Assembly (NCBI RefSeq): GCF_028748065.1
Contig: NZ_CP118166.1
Coordinates: 2,681,501-2,745,500, forward strand
DNA: 64,000 bases
From: Hyphococcus flavus
Lineage (GTDB): Bacteria; Pseudomonadota; Alphaproteobacteria; Caulobacterales; Parvularculaceae
Direction of reading: 5' to 3'
Part shown: in pieces, positions 37,051 through 46,231 of the stretch
Layout of the letters: every line of letters starts with the position of its first letter
How positions within the stretch are numbered: the first letter of the stretch is position 1
Made by a program: the position numbers and the translations under genes
The notes under the pieces: model-generated
Told to the model about the DNA's origin: nothing
What the model saw: the letters and a program-made list of their open reading frames with translations, nothing else
Databases searched by the model: none

Positions 37051-38397
37051 ATGGGCGGAATGTCCGAGTTATGTAGCAGAACTGTTCGCTGTGCAGTGAC
37101 CATTGTCGCTGTCGTCTCTGCGTGCCTGGGCCTGGCGCATGCCGCGCCAGATTTGATGGAGGTCCGTTTCGGGCCCGCCAAGGACGCAACCCGCATCGTC
37201 TTCGACCTGAATGGCGCGCCTGAATATGCGGTTTCCGGTGACCAATCAGGAGCGGGGCGGCTTTATGTGGATTTCGCCGGTCTTACGCTGAAACCCGCGG
37301 ATAAAACGTACAAATCCGGCAAGGGCCATATCGCCCGTTATGGATTTGCCGACCGCGGGCGCGATGGCGTCCGCGCCGTCCTCGAATTCGAAAAAACTGC
37401 GAAGATCAAGGAAGTCTTCTTGCTGGAGCCGAAAGGCGACATCACGAAACACAGGCTCGTGGTGGATCTTGTCACTGCTGACAAGTCAGCTTTCATGGCC
37501 AGTTTGCCAGACTCGTATGGCGATCTGACGCTTGTGATCGAACAGGCGACAGCGGAATCCGAAGACCGGGCGGTTGTTGCGTCGACGCCCCAGCAAACCG
37601 TTATACCGCCGACGCCGACACGGAAAGCGACGGTCGACGTCGCAAAAACGCCCGCCAACGTTAAAAGGGTTGTGGTGGTTGACGCCGGCCATGGGGGACG
37701 CGATCCGGGCTCTCAAGGGCAGAGCGGGACTCTTGAAAAAACAGTCACGCTTTCGGCTGCGCTCGAACTTGCGGAAATTCTCAAAAAAACCGGCCGGTAT
37801 GAAGTCGTTCTGACACGTGAATCCGATAAGGATTCCAGAATGCTTCGCGATCAGCGGGATGAACTTGCACGGCGCGAATCGCTCGCCCGTGAAGCGGGCG
37901 CAGAATTGTTTATCTCACTTCATGCAGACGCCATTTCACAAAACGCCGTGCGCGGCGCGTCGGTATACACGCTCTCCGACGAAGGGACGGCGCGATCAAC
38001 CAGGCTCGCTAAATCAGCGGGAAATTATCATGTCTATGACATCGATCTCGAAGAATATGACAGTGTGGTGGGCGGTATTTTGCTGGATAAAGCGCAGGAA
38101 TCCACTTTGACGAACTCGTCGAAATTCGCCGAATTGCTGATCGAAAATCTGACCGGCAAGACACCCATGCTGAACCGGTCTCACCGTAAAGGGGACTTAC
38201 GGGTTCTTCTTGCGGCTGATGTTCCGGCGGTCCTTCTGGAATTGGCGTTTATTTCCAACGCTAAGGATGAGGCGAACCTTAATTCTCCGGTCTGGCGAAC
38301 GCGCGTCATGACAGCGGTGGCGGCGTCGATCGACCGGTATTTTGAAGATAAAGAGCCCCGGCAGCACGCGGCTGCCCGCGCCGGAGGCGCACGATAG
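37051..38397 (+). CDS. amiC: N-acetylmuramoyl-L-alanine amidase (AmiC-like)
   Basis: Periplasmic cell-wall amidase, about 448 aa. A signal peptide (TVRCAVTIVAVVSACLGLAHA) is followed by an AMIN domain (about 25-130) and, after a linker, a zinc amidase_3 domain starting VVVDAGHGGRDPGSQG with the zinc glutamate in the RESLAREAGAELFISLHADA region and the C-terminal VLLELAFISNAKDE catalytic glutamate. The start is uncertain between the ATGs at 37051 and 37060. In this family it splits septal peptidoglycan during division. Upstream of the PBP1A gene on the same strand. Confidence 0.92.
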   Translation: MGGMSELCSRTVRCAVTIVAVVSACLGLAHAAPDLMEVRFGPAKDATRIVFDLNGAPEYAVSGDQSGAGRLYVDFAGLTLKPADKTYKSGKGHIARYGFADRGRDGVRAVLEFEKTAKIKEVFLLEPKGDITKHRLVVDLVTADKSAFMASLPDSYGDLTLVIEQATAESEDRAVVASTPQQTVIPPTPTRKATVDVAKTPANVKRVVVVDAGHGGRDPGSQGQSGTLEKTVTLSAALELAEILKKTGRYEVVLTRESDKDSRMLRDQRDELARRESLAREAGAELFISLHADAISQNAVRGASVYTLSDEGTARSTRLAKSAGNYHVYDIDLEEYDSVVGGILLDKAQESTLTNSSKFAELLIENLTGKTPMLNRSHRKGDLRVLLAADVPAVLLELAFISNAKDEANLNSPVWRTRVMTAVAASIDRYFEDKEPRQHAAARAGGAR

Positions 38398-38558
38398 GCA
38401 AATCTTACGAAAATGAGGGATTTTGCGCCGCTCTTGCGCCTCGCTGTCGTCCAATTTATGCGGTAAAACACCTTATGAGCTTTCGCGGGAATAGGGGGCG
38501 AGCCGCAGGAATTCGTCGGGGCTAAGGGCCGGAGCGACTACTGTAAGCGTATAATCCA

Positions 38559-41480
38559 ATGAACGATCACAACGACGACAAGCCAGAAAAGAAGGCCCCC
38601 ACGAGTTTGGGCAGACTTTCGTTTACCGATGAGCCGGAAGAAGAAAGCTCAGTGCATTCTGGTGAACCGAACGATGAGGCGGTTCAACGCGACGCTGCCG
38701 AAGAACATCAGGACGGTGACGAGGCGATTGAAAGTGATATGTTCTCGCGCCGCGATACGTCTGAGCAAACTGATGACACAGAATATGCTGAAGACGATGT
38801 GGCGAATCCCGCATCTTCCGAAGTTGAAATTGAAGTTACGTCCGATGATGAAGACATGGTCCTTGAAGAAGACGATGTTGTTGGCGCGGAGCCGCTTGTC
38901 GCCCCGGTGCGTGCGCCCGCCAAAGAACCAAAAAAAGAACCCAAAGCCGCAAAGCCGTCACGCGCGGGTTCGTTGGGGTTTTTCATGCTGAGACTTGTGG
39001 GATTGGGATTTGCTGTCGGCGCGCTTGGTATTATCGGGGCCGCCGGATTTTCCGCCTGGTATCTGAACCAGCTTAATCAGGATCTGCCGGATTACCAGCA
39101 GCTTGCGGAATATGCGCCGCCGGTTACGACGCGGGTTTATGCCGGGGACGGATCATTGGTTGCTGAATTCGCGCGTGAGCGGCGTTTGTTCGTGCCAATT
39201 GAATCGATGCCCGATTATGTGAAGCACGCGTTTGTCTCTGCTGAAGACAAAGGCTTTTATGAACATAGCGGTATCGATCTCCGCGGTATTGTTCGCGCTC
39301 AGCTTTCGAATATCGGCAATATTCTCAACGGACGCCGGCTTGAGGGCGGTTCGACCATTACCCAGCAGGTAGCGAAGAACTTTCTCTTAAGCAGCGAACA
39401 GCGCGTTGAGCGTAAACTCCGCGAAATGCTGATCGCCCGGAAGATGGAGCGGACGTTTACCAAGGACCATATCCTTGAGCTTTATCTGAACGAGATTTAT
39501 CTCGGTAATCGTTCCTATGGTGTTGCGGCGGCAGCGCTCAACTATTTCGATAAGTCGCTAAATGATCTGACGATCGCGGAAGCGTCTTACCTTGCCGCAA
39601 TCACGAAGGGGCCGAGCAACTATCACCCGGTTGATCACGAAGCACGCGCTGTCGAGCGACGGAATTACGTGATCAACAGGTTGCGTGAAGACCAGCAGAT
39701 CACGGACGAAGAGGCGGAAGAAGCGCTGGCGCAGCCTCTTGGCGCGAAAATCGCGCCGCCGCTGGGCGCGCGCGACTGGACCATGGAGTATTTCGCAGAA
39801 GAGGTCCGCAAACAGATTGTCGAGCTTTATGGCGTCGAGGCGCTCTATGACGGGGGCCTTGCCGTTCGTACGTCTGTCGATCCGCATATGCAGAAGGAAG
39901 CTGGCGAGGCGCTAAGGCGGTGGCTGGTCGAATATGATCAGCGTCATGGCTGGCGCGGACCGCTTTCGCAGATTGAACTTGGCGATACGTGGACTGAAAC
40001 GCTGGAAGAGGAAGTCGATCAGCTTCGTAATGCGCGCAAAGTATCAGATGACATGGCGCCATGGCGTCCTGCCGTTGTGCTGTCCGTCTCGGACGCAAGT
40101 GCGCAGATTGGATTCCCTGATGGGGAGGAAGCCAGCGTGCCGGTTGAACTTCTCTGGTGGGCGCGGGACTATATTTCCGCCAATGATATCGGCGAAGAAG
40201 TGGCCGCGGCGTCAGATGTATTGAACACGGGCGACGTTATCTATGTTGAAAAGTACAACGCTGAGACGCTCCCGAAAAATGATCCCGAGTCCGAGGAAGA
40301 AGAAGCCAAACCGACGCCTGAAAACGCCTACGCCTTGCGTCAGGCGCCATCGGTCAATGGCGGCCTTATCGCCATGGATCCGCATACTGGCCGCGTGCTC
40401 GCCATGGTCGGCGGCTTTTCATTCCAGATGTCGGAGTTCAACCGCGCGGTCCAGGCCGAGCGCCAGCCGGGCTCGACATTCAAGCCGTTCGTTTATTCCG
40501 TTGCGCTCGACAGCGGCTACAACCCGTCGTCGATTGTTCTCGACGCACCGTTTGTCGCGCCCAGCCTGGACAGTTGGTATAAGCCCGGAAACTATATTGA
40601 AGGGCGTCATTACGGTCCGTCTACACTACGCTTGGGTATCGAACAGTCGCGCAACACGATGACGGCGCGTCTGGCGCAGGATCTCGGCATTGGCCGCATT
40701 CTCGATTACGTCAATCGATTCAACCTTTCCGATGATTTGCCGCGAGAACTGGCGATTTCTCTCGGCGCGGGTGAGACCACGCTCATGCGCATCACTGCCG
40801 GGTATTCGGTCTTTGTGAATGGCGGCAAAGGTGTTGAGCCGGTGCTTATTGATCGAATTCAAGATCGTAGCGGCAAAACAATCTACAAACGCGATCAGCG
40901 CGAATGCGACGCCTGCAATGCGGAGTTCTGGTCAGAACAAACGCAGCCGCAACTCGCTGATACGCGCCGCCAGGTCATGGACCCGCGCACCGCCTATCAG
41001 ATTACGTCTATTCTGGAGGGGGTTGTCATTCGCGGCACTGGTTCCGCCGTCCGCCGTGCATCGAACAAGCCTCTTGCCGGAAAAACGGGTACGACCAACG
41101 ATTACAAGGATGCGTGGTTTGTCGGGTTCTCGCCTGATCTTGCCGCAGGTGTTTATGTTGGGTTCGACATGCCGCAAACGCTTGGCCAGGGTGAAGCAGG
41201 CGGCACGGTTGCCGCGCCGATTTTCGCAGATTTCATGGTTGACGCCCTCAAGGACGAAGCGGGCATACCGTTCCGCGTGCCCTCGGGCATCAGACTGGTC
41301 CGCGTCAACGCCCGCACGGGCAAACCGGCAGGACCGGGAGACGGGAACGTCATCCTTGAGGCGTTCAAACCAAATGACGAGCCCGGCGCCGACCGCGTTG
41401 ACGACTATGCGCTCGATCCCTTAAGCGCTGCGCCGCGTGCCAACGGGGAAGAGGAAGAGGACCTGAACGGTCTTTACTAA
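38559..41480 (+). CDS. mrcA: Bifunctional penicillin-binding protein 1A
   Basis: Peptidoglycan glycosyltransferase/transpeptidase, 973 aa. An unusually long acidic cytoplasmic N-terminus (1-135) precedes one membrane anchor (about 139-168). Glycosyltransferase: catalytic Glu229 in FVSAEDKGFYEHSGID and EGGSTITQQVAKN. Transpeptidase: Ser639 in STFK, SRNTMTARL, and KTGT at 842-845 followed by DAWFVGFSPD. A loop of about 100 residues between these domains resembles the PBP1A OB/ODD insertion. Longer than E. coli PBP1A mainly through the N-terminal extension. Next to the amidase and prfB, a common alphaproteobacterial order. Confidence 0.95.
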   Translation: MNDHNDDKPEKKAPTSLGRLSFTDEPEEESSVHSGEPNDEAVQRDAAEEHQDGDEAIESDMFSRRDTSEQTDDTEYAEDDVANPASSEVEIEVTSDDEDMVLEEDDVVGAEPLVAPVRAPAKEPKKEPKAAKPSRAGSLGFFMLRLVGLGFAVGALGIIGAAGFSAWYLNQLNQDLPDYQQLAEYAPPVTTRVYAGDGSLVAEFARERRLFVPIESMPDYVKHAFVSAEDKGFYEHSGIDLRGIVRAQLSNIGNILNGRRLEGGSTITQQVAKNFLLSSEQRVERKLREMLIARKMERTFTKDHILELYLNEIYLGNRSYGVAAAALNYFDKSLNDLTIAEASYLAAITKGPSNYHPVDHEARAVERRNYVINRLREDQQITDEEAEEALAQPLGAKIAPPLGARDWTMEYFAEEVRKQIVELYGVEALYDGGLAVRTSVDPHMQKEAGEALRRWLVEYDQRHGWRGPLSQIELGDTWTETLEEEVDQLRNARKVSDDMAPWRPAVVLSVSDASAQIGFPDGEEASVPVELLWWARDYISANDIGEEVAAASDVLNTGDVIYVEKYNAETLPKNDPESEEEEAKPTPENAYALRQAPSVNGGLIAMDPHTGRVLAMVGGFSFQMSEFNRAVQAERQPGSTFKPFVYSVALDSGYNPSSIVLDAPFVAPSLDSWYKPGNYIEGRHYGPSTLRLGIEQSRNTMTARLAQDLGIGRILDYVNRFNLSDDLPRELAISLGAGETTLMRITAGYSVFVNGGKGVEPVLIDRIQDRSGKTIYKRDQRECDACNAEFWSEQTQPQLADTRRQVMDPRTAYQITSILEGVVIRGTGSAVRRASNKPLAGKTGTTNDYKDAWFVGFSPDLAAGVYVGFDMPQTLGQGEAGGTVAAPIFADFMVDALKDEAGIPFRVPSGIRLVRVNARTGKPAGPGDGNVILEAFKPNDEPGADRVDDYALDPLSAAPRANGEEEEDLNGLY

Positions 41481-41557
41481 CGCCTCGGCCCGACTCATAT
41501 ATTTGTGAAATTGCGCAAGGAAGTTGTGCGCGATCATATCTTAAGGAGGCGCCGCTT

Positions 41558-42665
41558 ATGCGCGCGGAAATGCAAACGCTCGCAGACGAAATCAAGCAGT
41601 CGGTGGAACTGCTGAGGAGGCGTCTTTGACTGGGATAAATCCAAAAAAGAACTGGACGAGCTAAACGCGAAGGCGGAAGACCCGAACCTTTGGGACAACC
41701 CGGAAGAAGCCCAAAGCCTGATGCAAAAGCGTACGGCGCTCGAAACGCAGATGAACGCCGTCGGCGAAATTCAATCTGAACTCGACGACCTGACCGAACT
41801 TGCGGAACTGGCCGCCGACGAAGGCGATGATGCGAGTCTGGATGAAAGCCAGGAATTGATGGCGGCGCTGCATAAACGTGCGGCTCAGGCAGAAATCGAA
41901 GCGCTGCTGTCGGGCGAAGCCGATGCAAATGACTGTTTCGTTGAAATCCATCCGGGCGCCGGCGGCACGGAATCTAACGATTGGGCAGCCATGCTCTTAC
42001 GCATGTATGTGCGCTGGGCGAAGACGCGCGGCTTCAAGGTCAATGTCATTGAAGAGCAGCCTGGCGAGGAAGCGGGTATTAAATCAGCCACCATCGAGGT
42101 CAAAGGCCACAACGCCTATGGGTGGCTGAAAACGGAATCAGGCGTTCACAGGCTAGTGCGCATATCGCCTTTCGATTCCAATGCGCGCCGTCATACGTCA
42201 TTCGCTTCTGTTTGGGTCTATCCCGTGGTCGACGACAATATAAATATCGAGATCAACGAAAGCGAATGTCGCGTCGATACGTTTCGCGCGTCCGGCGCTG
42301 GCGGCCAGCATGTCAACACAACCGACTCCGCAGTGCGCATAACGCACGAGCCGACGGGGATTGTTGTTCAATGTCAGAATGAGCGCTCTCAACATAAAAA
42401 CCGCGCCACGTGCTGGAACATGCTGAAAGCACGTCTTTACGAGATGGAGCTGCAAAAGCGGGAAGAGGCTGCCCAGGCGCAGGCGGAGTCAAAAACCGAT
42501 ATCGGGTGGGGACATCAGATCCGTTCTTATGTCCTGCAGCCCTATCAGATGGTGAAGGACTTGCGCACGCAGGTTGAAAAGCCGGACCCTGACGCTGTTC
42601 TGGGCGGGGCGCTAGATGATTTTATGAATGCCGCGCTGGCGCAGCGTGTTGGCGGAGACGGCTGA
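41558..42665 (+). CDS. prfB: Peptide chain release factor 2 (programmed +1 frameshift)
   Basis: RF2 reads UAA and UGA stops. The start ATG 41558 follows AAGGAGG. Frame 0 runs 23 codons ([14 protein letters not shown]...LLRRRL) to TGA at 41627-41629, then continues in the +1 frame from GAC at 41628, total 368 aa. Domain marks in the main frame: the stop-recognition SPF in [14 protein letters not shown] and GGQ at 248-250 ([16 protein letters not shown]), which triggers peptide release. A frame started only at the downstream ATG 41721 would lack the first helical domain, so the frameshift form is the true gene. Confidence 0.96.
41615..41630 (+). promoter_or_regulatory. RF2 frameshift signal
   Basis: AGGAGG (41615-41620), three bases, CTT, TGA, C: the same layout as in E. 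coli prfB (Shine-Dalgarno-like stimulator, slippery CUU, UGA stop with poor context C). Low RF2 lets the ribosome slip forward one base, so RF2 regulates its own level. Confidence 0.95.
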
Positions 42666-42832
42666 TTTCGCGCACGCAGCAAGCAGAGATTTCCACGTCA
42701 GTAGCATGACTTGCTATGGTCGGTAGTTGATTCTTAACGATTGTTACCAAAAGCTTAAATTGTGAATATGGTTAACGCTGGTTTCCGTTGACGCCGGAAC
42801 GGTTCTGTTATTCGATAATCCTTGTAGGTACT

Positions 42833-43026
42833 AATCCCCTCTATGTACCAAGCAGTGTGACCCTCGAATAGAAAACGGAGACAATATTCGAAACACAGCC
42901 TGACTTAACGGAACACATATCCCGGACCACGCAACAGTACACACTTTTGAAATGCGAAGGCTTGTTAGCTGGCTAGGGATAAGTGGAAAACGCGCGGAAC
43001 GCAGCACAGCGCTCCGCGCGTTTTTT
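42833..43026 (+). ncRNA. Possible structured RNA after prfB
   Basis: Between prfB and the terminator lie about 320 bases without a gene. Long-range pairings can be drawn by eye: ATCCC (about 42834) with GGGAT (about 42976), CAAGC with GCTTG, and a local hairpin TCGAATA/TATTCGA flanked by GTGT/ACAC. A TTGACG occurs at 42788, though without a clean -10. Ends in the strong terminator. Could be a small RNA or only a long prfB 3' end. No known family recognised. Confidence 0.3.
42987..43026 (+). terminator. Strong intrinsic terminator, probably bidirectional
   Basis: AAAACGCGCGGA (42987-42998), loop, TCCGCGCG (43013-43020) and then TTTTTT. On the plus strand it has a six-T run; on the minus strand four T follow the stem, and the convergent M20 hydrolase stops at 43028, right beside it. 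Confidence 0.9.
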
Positions 43027-43027
43027 A

Positions 43028-44455
43028 TTATTTCCGATAATCAAGCGGTGGTTCGCGGTCGCCAAGAAGCGAAGAATATTCGTAGTCTTCACCGCGCGCT
43101 TCATCGAACTCTTTACGCGCTGCTTCACGCAACTCCGGGTTGGTGTAAAGTTCAATCGCCCCGAGTGTCATGGCCTTTGCCGCGACTTGCGCGCCTTTAT
43201 AGCCGATAGACATCCCGCTCGCTGCGACAGCCTGCCATGAGTGAGAAGATGTGCCAGGCGCCCATGTTGCGGCTCTGACGCCGACTGTCGGTGTGGCGAA
43301 GGAGACATCGCCAACATCCGTGGAGCCATATCCAAGTGAGCGGCTGTAGGGTTGTATTTCAGCGGCGTCGTCAATTTCACCCCATGGATCATCCATGGAT
43401 TTCCGAATGTTTTCAGCGAATTTGCGTTCTTCTTTGGTGTACTGAACGCCGCCGACCTGACGGAGTTTCTGGTCCATCATTTTTGCGAGTGACTCGTTGA
43501 CGAGAAGCGGGTTGTTGCCGTGAATAACCTCCCATTCAACTTCCGTTCCTGTGCCAAGCGCTGCGCCGCGCGCGGCTTCTTCGACACGCTCCCAGATGGC
43601 GTCGACGCCGGACGCCTCAGGGTGGCGGACATAATAAAACACTTCAGCAAAATCAGGCACGACATTCGGCGCCAGACCGCCAGCGGTAATCACATAGTGA
43701 ATGCGCGATTCTTGCGGCACATGTTCGCGCATCATATTGACCATCATATTGAAAGCTTCAACGCCGTCCAGCGCCGACCGGGCGCGATGCGGCGCGCCAG
43801 CAGCGTGAGCGGAAAGTCCTTTGAACCGGAATTTTGCTGAACGGTTGGCGAGCGTTGTACGAGCCGCAGCGGAGTTTTCATCGTCCGCATGCCAATGAAG
43901 CGTGAAGTCGACGTCGTCGAAAAGGCCGGCGCGGACCATATAGACCTTGCCGCTGCCGCCTTCTTCAGCCGGGGTGCCGTAAAGGCGAACGCGTCCTGGC
44001 GTTCCCGTCTCTTCGAGCCATTCTTTGACAGAGATGGCGGCGGTCAACGACCCGGCGCCAAAAAGATTGTGTCCGCACGCATGACCGGCGGCTTTGCCTG
44101 TAATCGGCGAGCGCTCCGGGCTATCGTCCTGGTTGATGCCGGGCAGGGCGTCAAATTCTGCAAGGATCGCGATAACCGGTCCGCCTTCGCCATATTCCGC
44201 CATGAAAGCGGTAGGGATGTCAGCGACGCCTTTTTCGATTGTGAAGCCTTCGGCGGCTAGCTTGCTCTGCAAGAGATTGCTGGACTTTTCTTCCTGATAG
44301 CCGACTTCGGCCCACTCCCAGAGTTGCCGGGCGACGCTGGCGGTTTCGTCATAGCGTGCATCGACGGCGGCGATCACGTCGTCGCTTGCAGCGGCGGTTT
44401 GAGACATGAAGGCAGGCAGGGCTGCCAGGGCGCAGGATAAGAGCAGTCGTTTCAT
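43028..44455 (-). CDS. abgB: AbgB-like M20 amidohydrolase, exported
   Basis: Zinc-dependent amidohydrolase of the M20D group, 475 aa. Resembles the B subunit of p-aminobenzoyl-glutamate hydrolase: YQEEKSS near the N-terminus, AEFDALPGINQ, metal-binding GHACGHNLFG, GTPAEEGGSGK, and the family ending YGSTDVGDVSF then WAPGTSSHSWQAVAASGMS. Unlike cytoplasmic E. coli AbgB it begins with a clear signal peptide (MKRLLLSCALAALPAFMSQTAAA), so it should act in the periplasm. No AbgA partner is nearby. Divergent from the AbgT-type transporter, which supports a shared aminoacyl-amide substrate. True substrate unknown. Confidence 0.85.
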   Translation of the reverse strand: MKRLLLSCALAALPAFMSQTAAASDDVIAAVDARYDETASVARQLWEWAEVGYQEEKSSNLLQSKLAAEGFTIEKGVADIPTAFMAEYGEGGPVIAILAEFDALPGINQDDSPERSPITGKAAGHACGHNLFGAGSLTAAISVKEWLEETGTPGRVRLYGTPAEEGGSGKVYMVRAGLFDDVDFTLHWHADDENSAAARTTLANRSAKFRFKGLSAHAAGAPHRARSALDGVEAFNMMVNMMREHVPQESRIHYVITAGGLAPNVVPDFAEVFYYVRHPEASGVDAIWERVEEAARGAALGTGTEVEWEVIHGNNPLLVNESLAKMMDQKLRQVGGVQYTKEERKFAENIRKSMDDPWGEIDDAAEIQPYSRSLGYGSTDVGDVSFATPTVGVRAATWAPGTSSHSWQAVAASGMSIGYKGAQVAAKAMTLGAIELYTNPELREAARKEFDEARGEDYEYSSLLGDREPPLDYRK

Positions 44456-44598
44456 TCAAAATCCCCAATCAGTGGACAAAAGAGGTAAATGCCACGGATT
44501 GGGCATCGAATCCTAGCCTTTCAGGCGGTTCGGTACGCGATATTTGATCTCTCCACCGAAATTAGCCAAAGTCGCTGAAAAATCAGGGAGATGCGCTC

Positions 44599-46221
44599 AT
44601 GGCGGCAGTGGCGACGCAAAAGGGGTTTCTGGGTTTGGTCGAAAGGGCGGGCAACCGGTTGCCCGATCCGGCCTTCATATTTTTCTATCTTATCATTGTC
44701 ATGGCGGTTGTATCGAGCATCGCTGCGTTCTCAGGATGGTCTGTACCGCACCCAACGCAGACGAACGAGAATGGCGAGCCGTTGGTGGTCGCGGCGATCA
44801 GCGCGCTTGCGCCGCAGAGTATTGAACATCTGCTTACTGAAATGCCGGAGATTTTCACCGGCTTCCACCCCTTAGGGTATGTGCTTGTTGTGATGTTGGG
44901 CGCGGGCGTTGCCGAGCGCGCCGGCTTGTTCGGTACCGCTATGCGCGCGGCCGTGCGCAAGGCGCCGCGGTTTTTGATGACCCCTGCAGTCGCATTGGCG
45001 GCGATGATGGGCAATCTCGCTGCTGACGCCGCCTATGTCGTGCTGATACCTTTGGCGGCTGTGATCTTCGCCGCGGCGGGCCGGCATCCTATTGCTGGCA
45101 TAACCGCAGCATTCGCCGGCGTGTCAGGCGGTTTTTCGGCCAACCTTTTGCCGGGACAACTCGACGCCTTGTTGTTCGGTATTACCGAAGCTGCGGTGCT
45201 GCCGCTTGATCCGAACTGGGTCATGAATATCACCGGCAACTGGTATTTTATTGCGGCAATGACGTTCATCTATATGCCGGTGATCTGGTTTGTAACAGAT
45301 GTCATCGTGGAGAAACGATTGGGGCCGTGGACTGGCGGCGCCGTTGCGGGATCGGACGACGCGGACGACGATCCGAATGCGCCGCTGACCGACGGTCAAA
45401 GAAAGGGTTTGAGGCATGCCGGATATGCAACGCTTGTTGTAGCGCTGATCTGGCTGGTTATGGCGGTGGATCTCGTCGCGCTTATACCGTTTACGGATAT
45501 TTCCATGTATGGCGGCGACGTCCCGCTCTATGATGAAACGCCGGGTCTATTACCCGCACAGGCCATGGTGCCGTTTTTCCAGTCGCTTGTCGCAGGTTTC
45601 ATGATCTTGTTCATTTTCACGGGCCTCGCCTATGGCAAGGCGGCCGGAACGATCAACAATCACCGCGATATGGTTGAGATGATGGCGGCCGCCATGCGCG
45701 ATATGGGTTACTATCTCGTACTGGCGTTCTTCGCCGCCTATTTCGTTGAGATGTTCAACATCTCCAATCTCGGGTTGATCTCGGCTGTAAACGGCGCTGA
45801 CGCCATTCGCGAGTCCGGGTTGCCGCTTCCTGCAGTGCTTTGCTTGATCGTACTCTTTGCGGGACTGCTAAATCTGTTCGTTGGTTCGGCGAGTGCGAAA
45901 TGGGCGCTGATGGCGCCGGTGCTGGTGCCGATGCTGATGCTGCTCAATGTCAGTCCGGAAATGGCGACAGCGGCCTATCGCGTCGGCGACAGCGCCACCA
46001 ATATCATTACGCCACTGATGGTGTATTTCCCGCTGGTGTTGGTATTCGCGCAACGCTGGGTTCCAGGTTTCGGTCTTGGCTCGCTGACGGCGTCGATGAT
46101 CCCTTACTCGATCTGGTTGTTGATCAGCGGCCTGACGTTGACGTTCATATGGGTTCTGCTGGGGCTGCCATTGGGTCCAGGCGCAGAGGTTGGTTATACG
46201 TTAACGGGCGTAACGCAATAA
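44599..46221 (+). CDS. abgT: AbgT-family transporter
   Basis: Inner-membrane transporter, 540 aa, a dozen or so hydrophobic segments. Family features: N-terminal GFLGLVERAGNRLPDPAFIFFYL, AGVAERAGLFGTAMRAA, GVSGGFSANLLPGQLDALLFGITE, and the C-terminal GSASAKWALMAPVLVPML with YRVGDSATNIITPLM. E. coli AbgT imports p-aminobenzoyl-glutamate; relatives in Neisseria and Alcanivorax were described as sulfonamide exporters, so direction cannot be read here. Divergent from the AbgB-like hydrolase; the 140-base gap must hold both promoters. Confidence 0.92.
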   Translation: MAAVATQKGFLGLVERAGNRLPDPAFIFFYLIIVMAVVSSIAAFSGWSVPHPTQTNENGEPLVVAAISALAPQSIEHLLTEMPEIFTGFHPLGYVLVVMLGAGVAERAGLFGTAMRAAVRKAPRFLMTPAVALAAMMGNLAADAAYVVLIPLAAVIFAAAGRHPIAGITAAFAGVSGGFSANLLPGQLDALLFGITEAAVLPLDPNWVMNITGNWYFIAAMTFIYMPVIWFVTDVIVEKRLGPWTGGAVAGSDDADDDPNAPLTDGQRKGLRHAGYATLVVALIWLVMAVDLVALIPFTDISMYGGDVPLYDETPGLLPAQAMVPFFQSLVAGFMILFIFTGLAYGKAAGTINNHRDMVEMMAAAMRDMGYYLVLAFFAAYFVEMFNISNLGLISAVNGADAIRESGLPLPAVLCLIVLFAGLLNLFVGSASAKWALMAPVLVPMLMLLNVSPEMATAAYRVGDSATNIITPLMVYFPLVLVFAQRWVPGFGLGSLTASMIPYSIWLLISGLTLTFIWVLLGLPLGPGAEVGYTLTGVTQ

Positions 46222-46231
46222 CTGATCAGCC

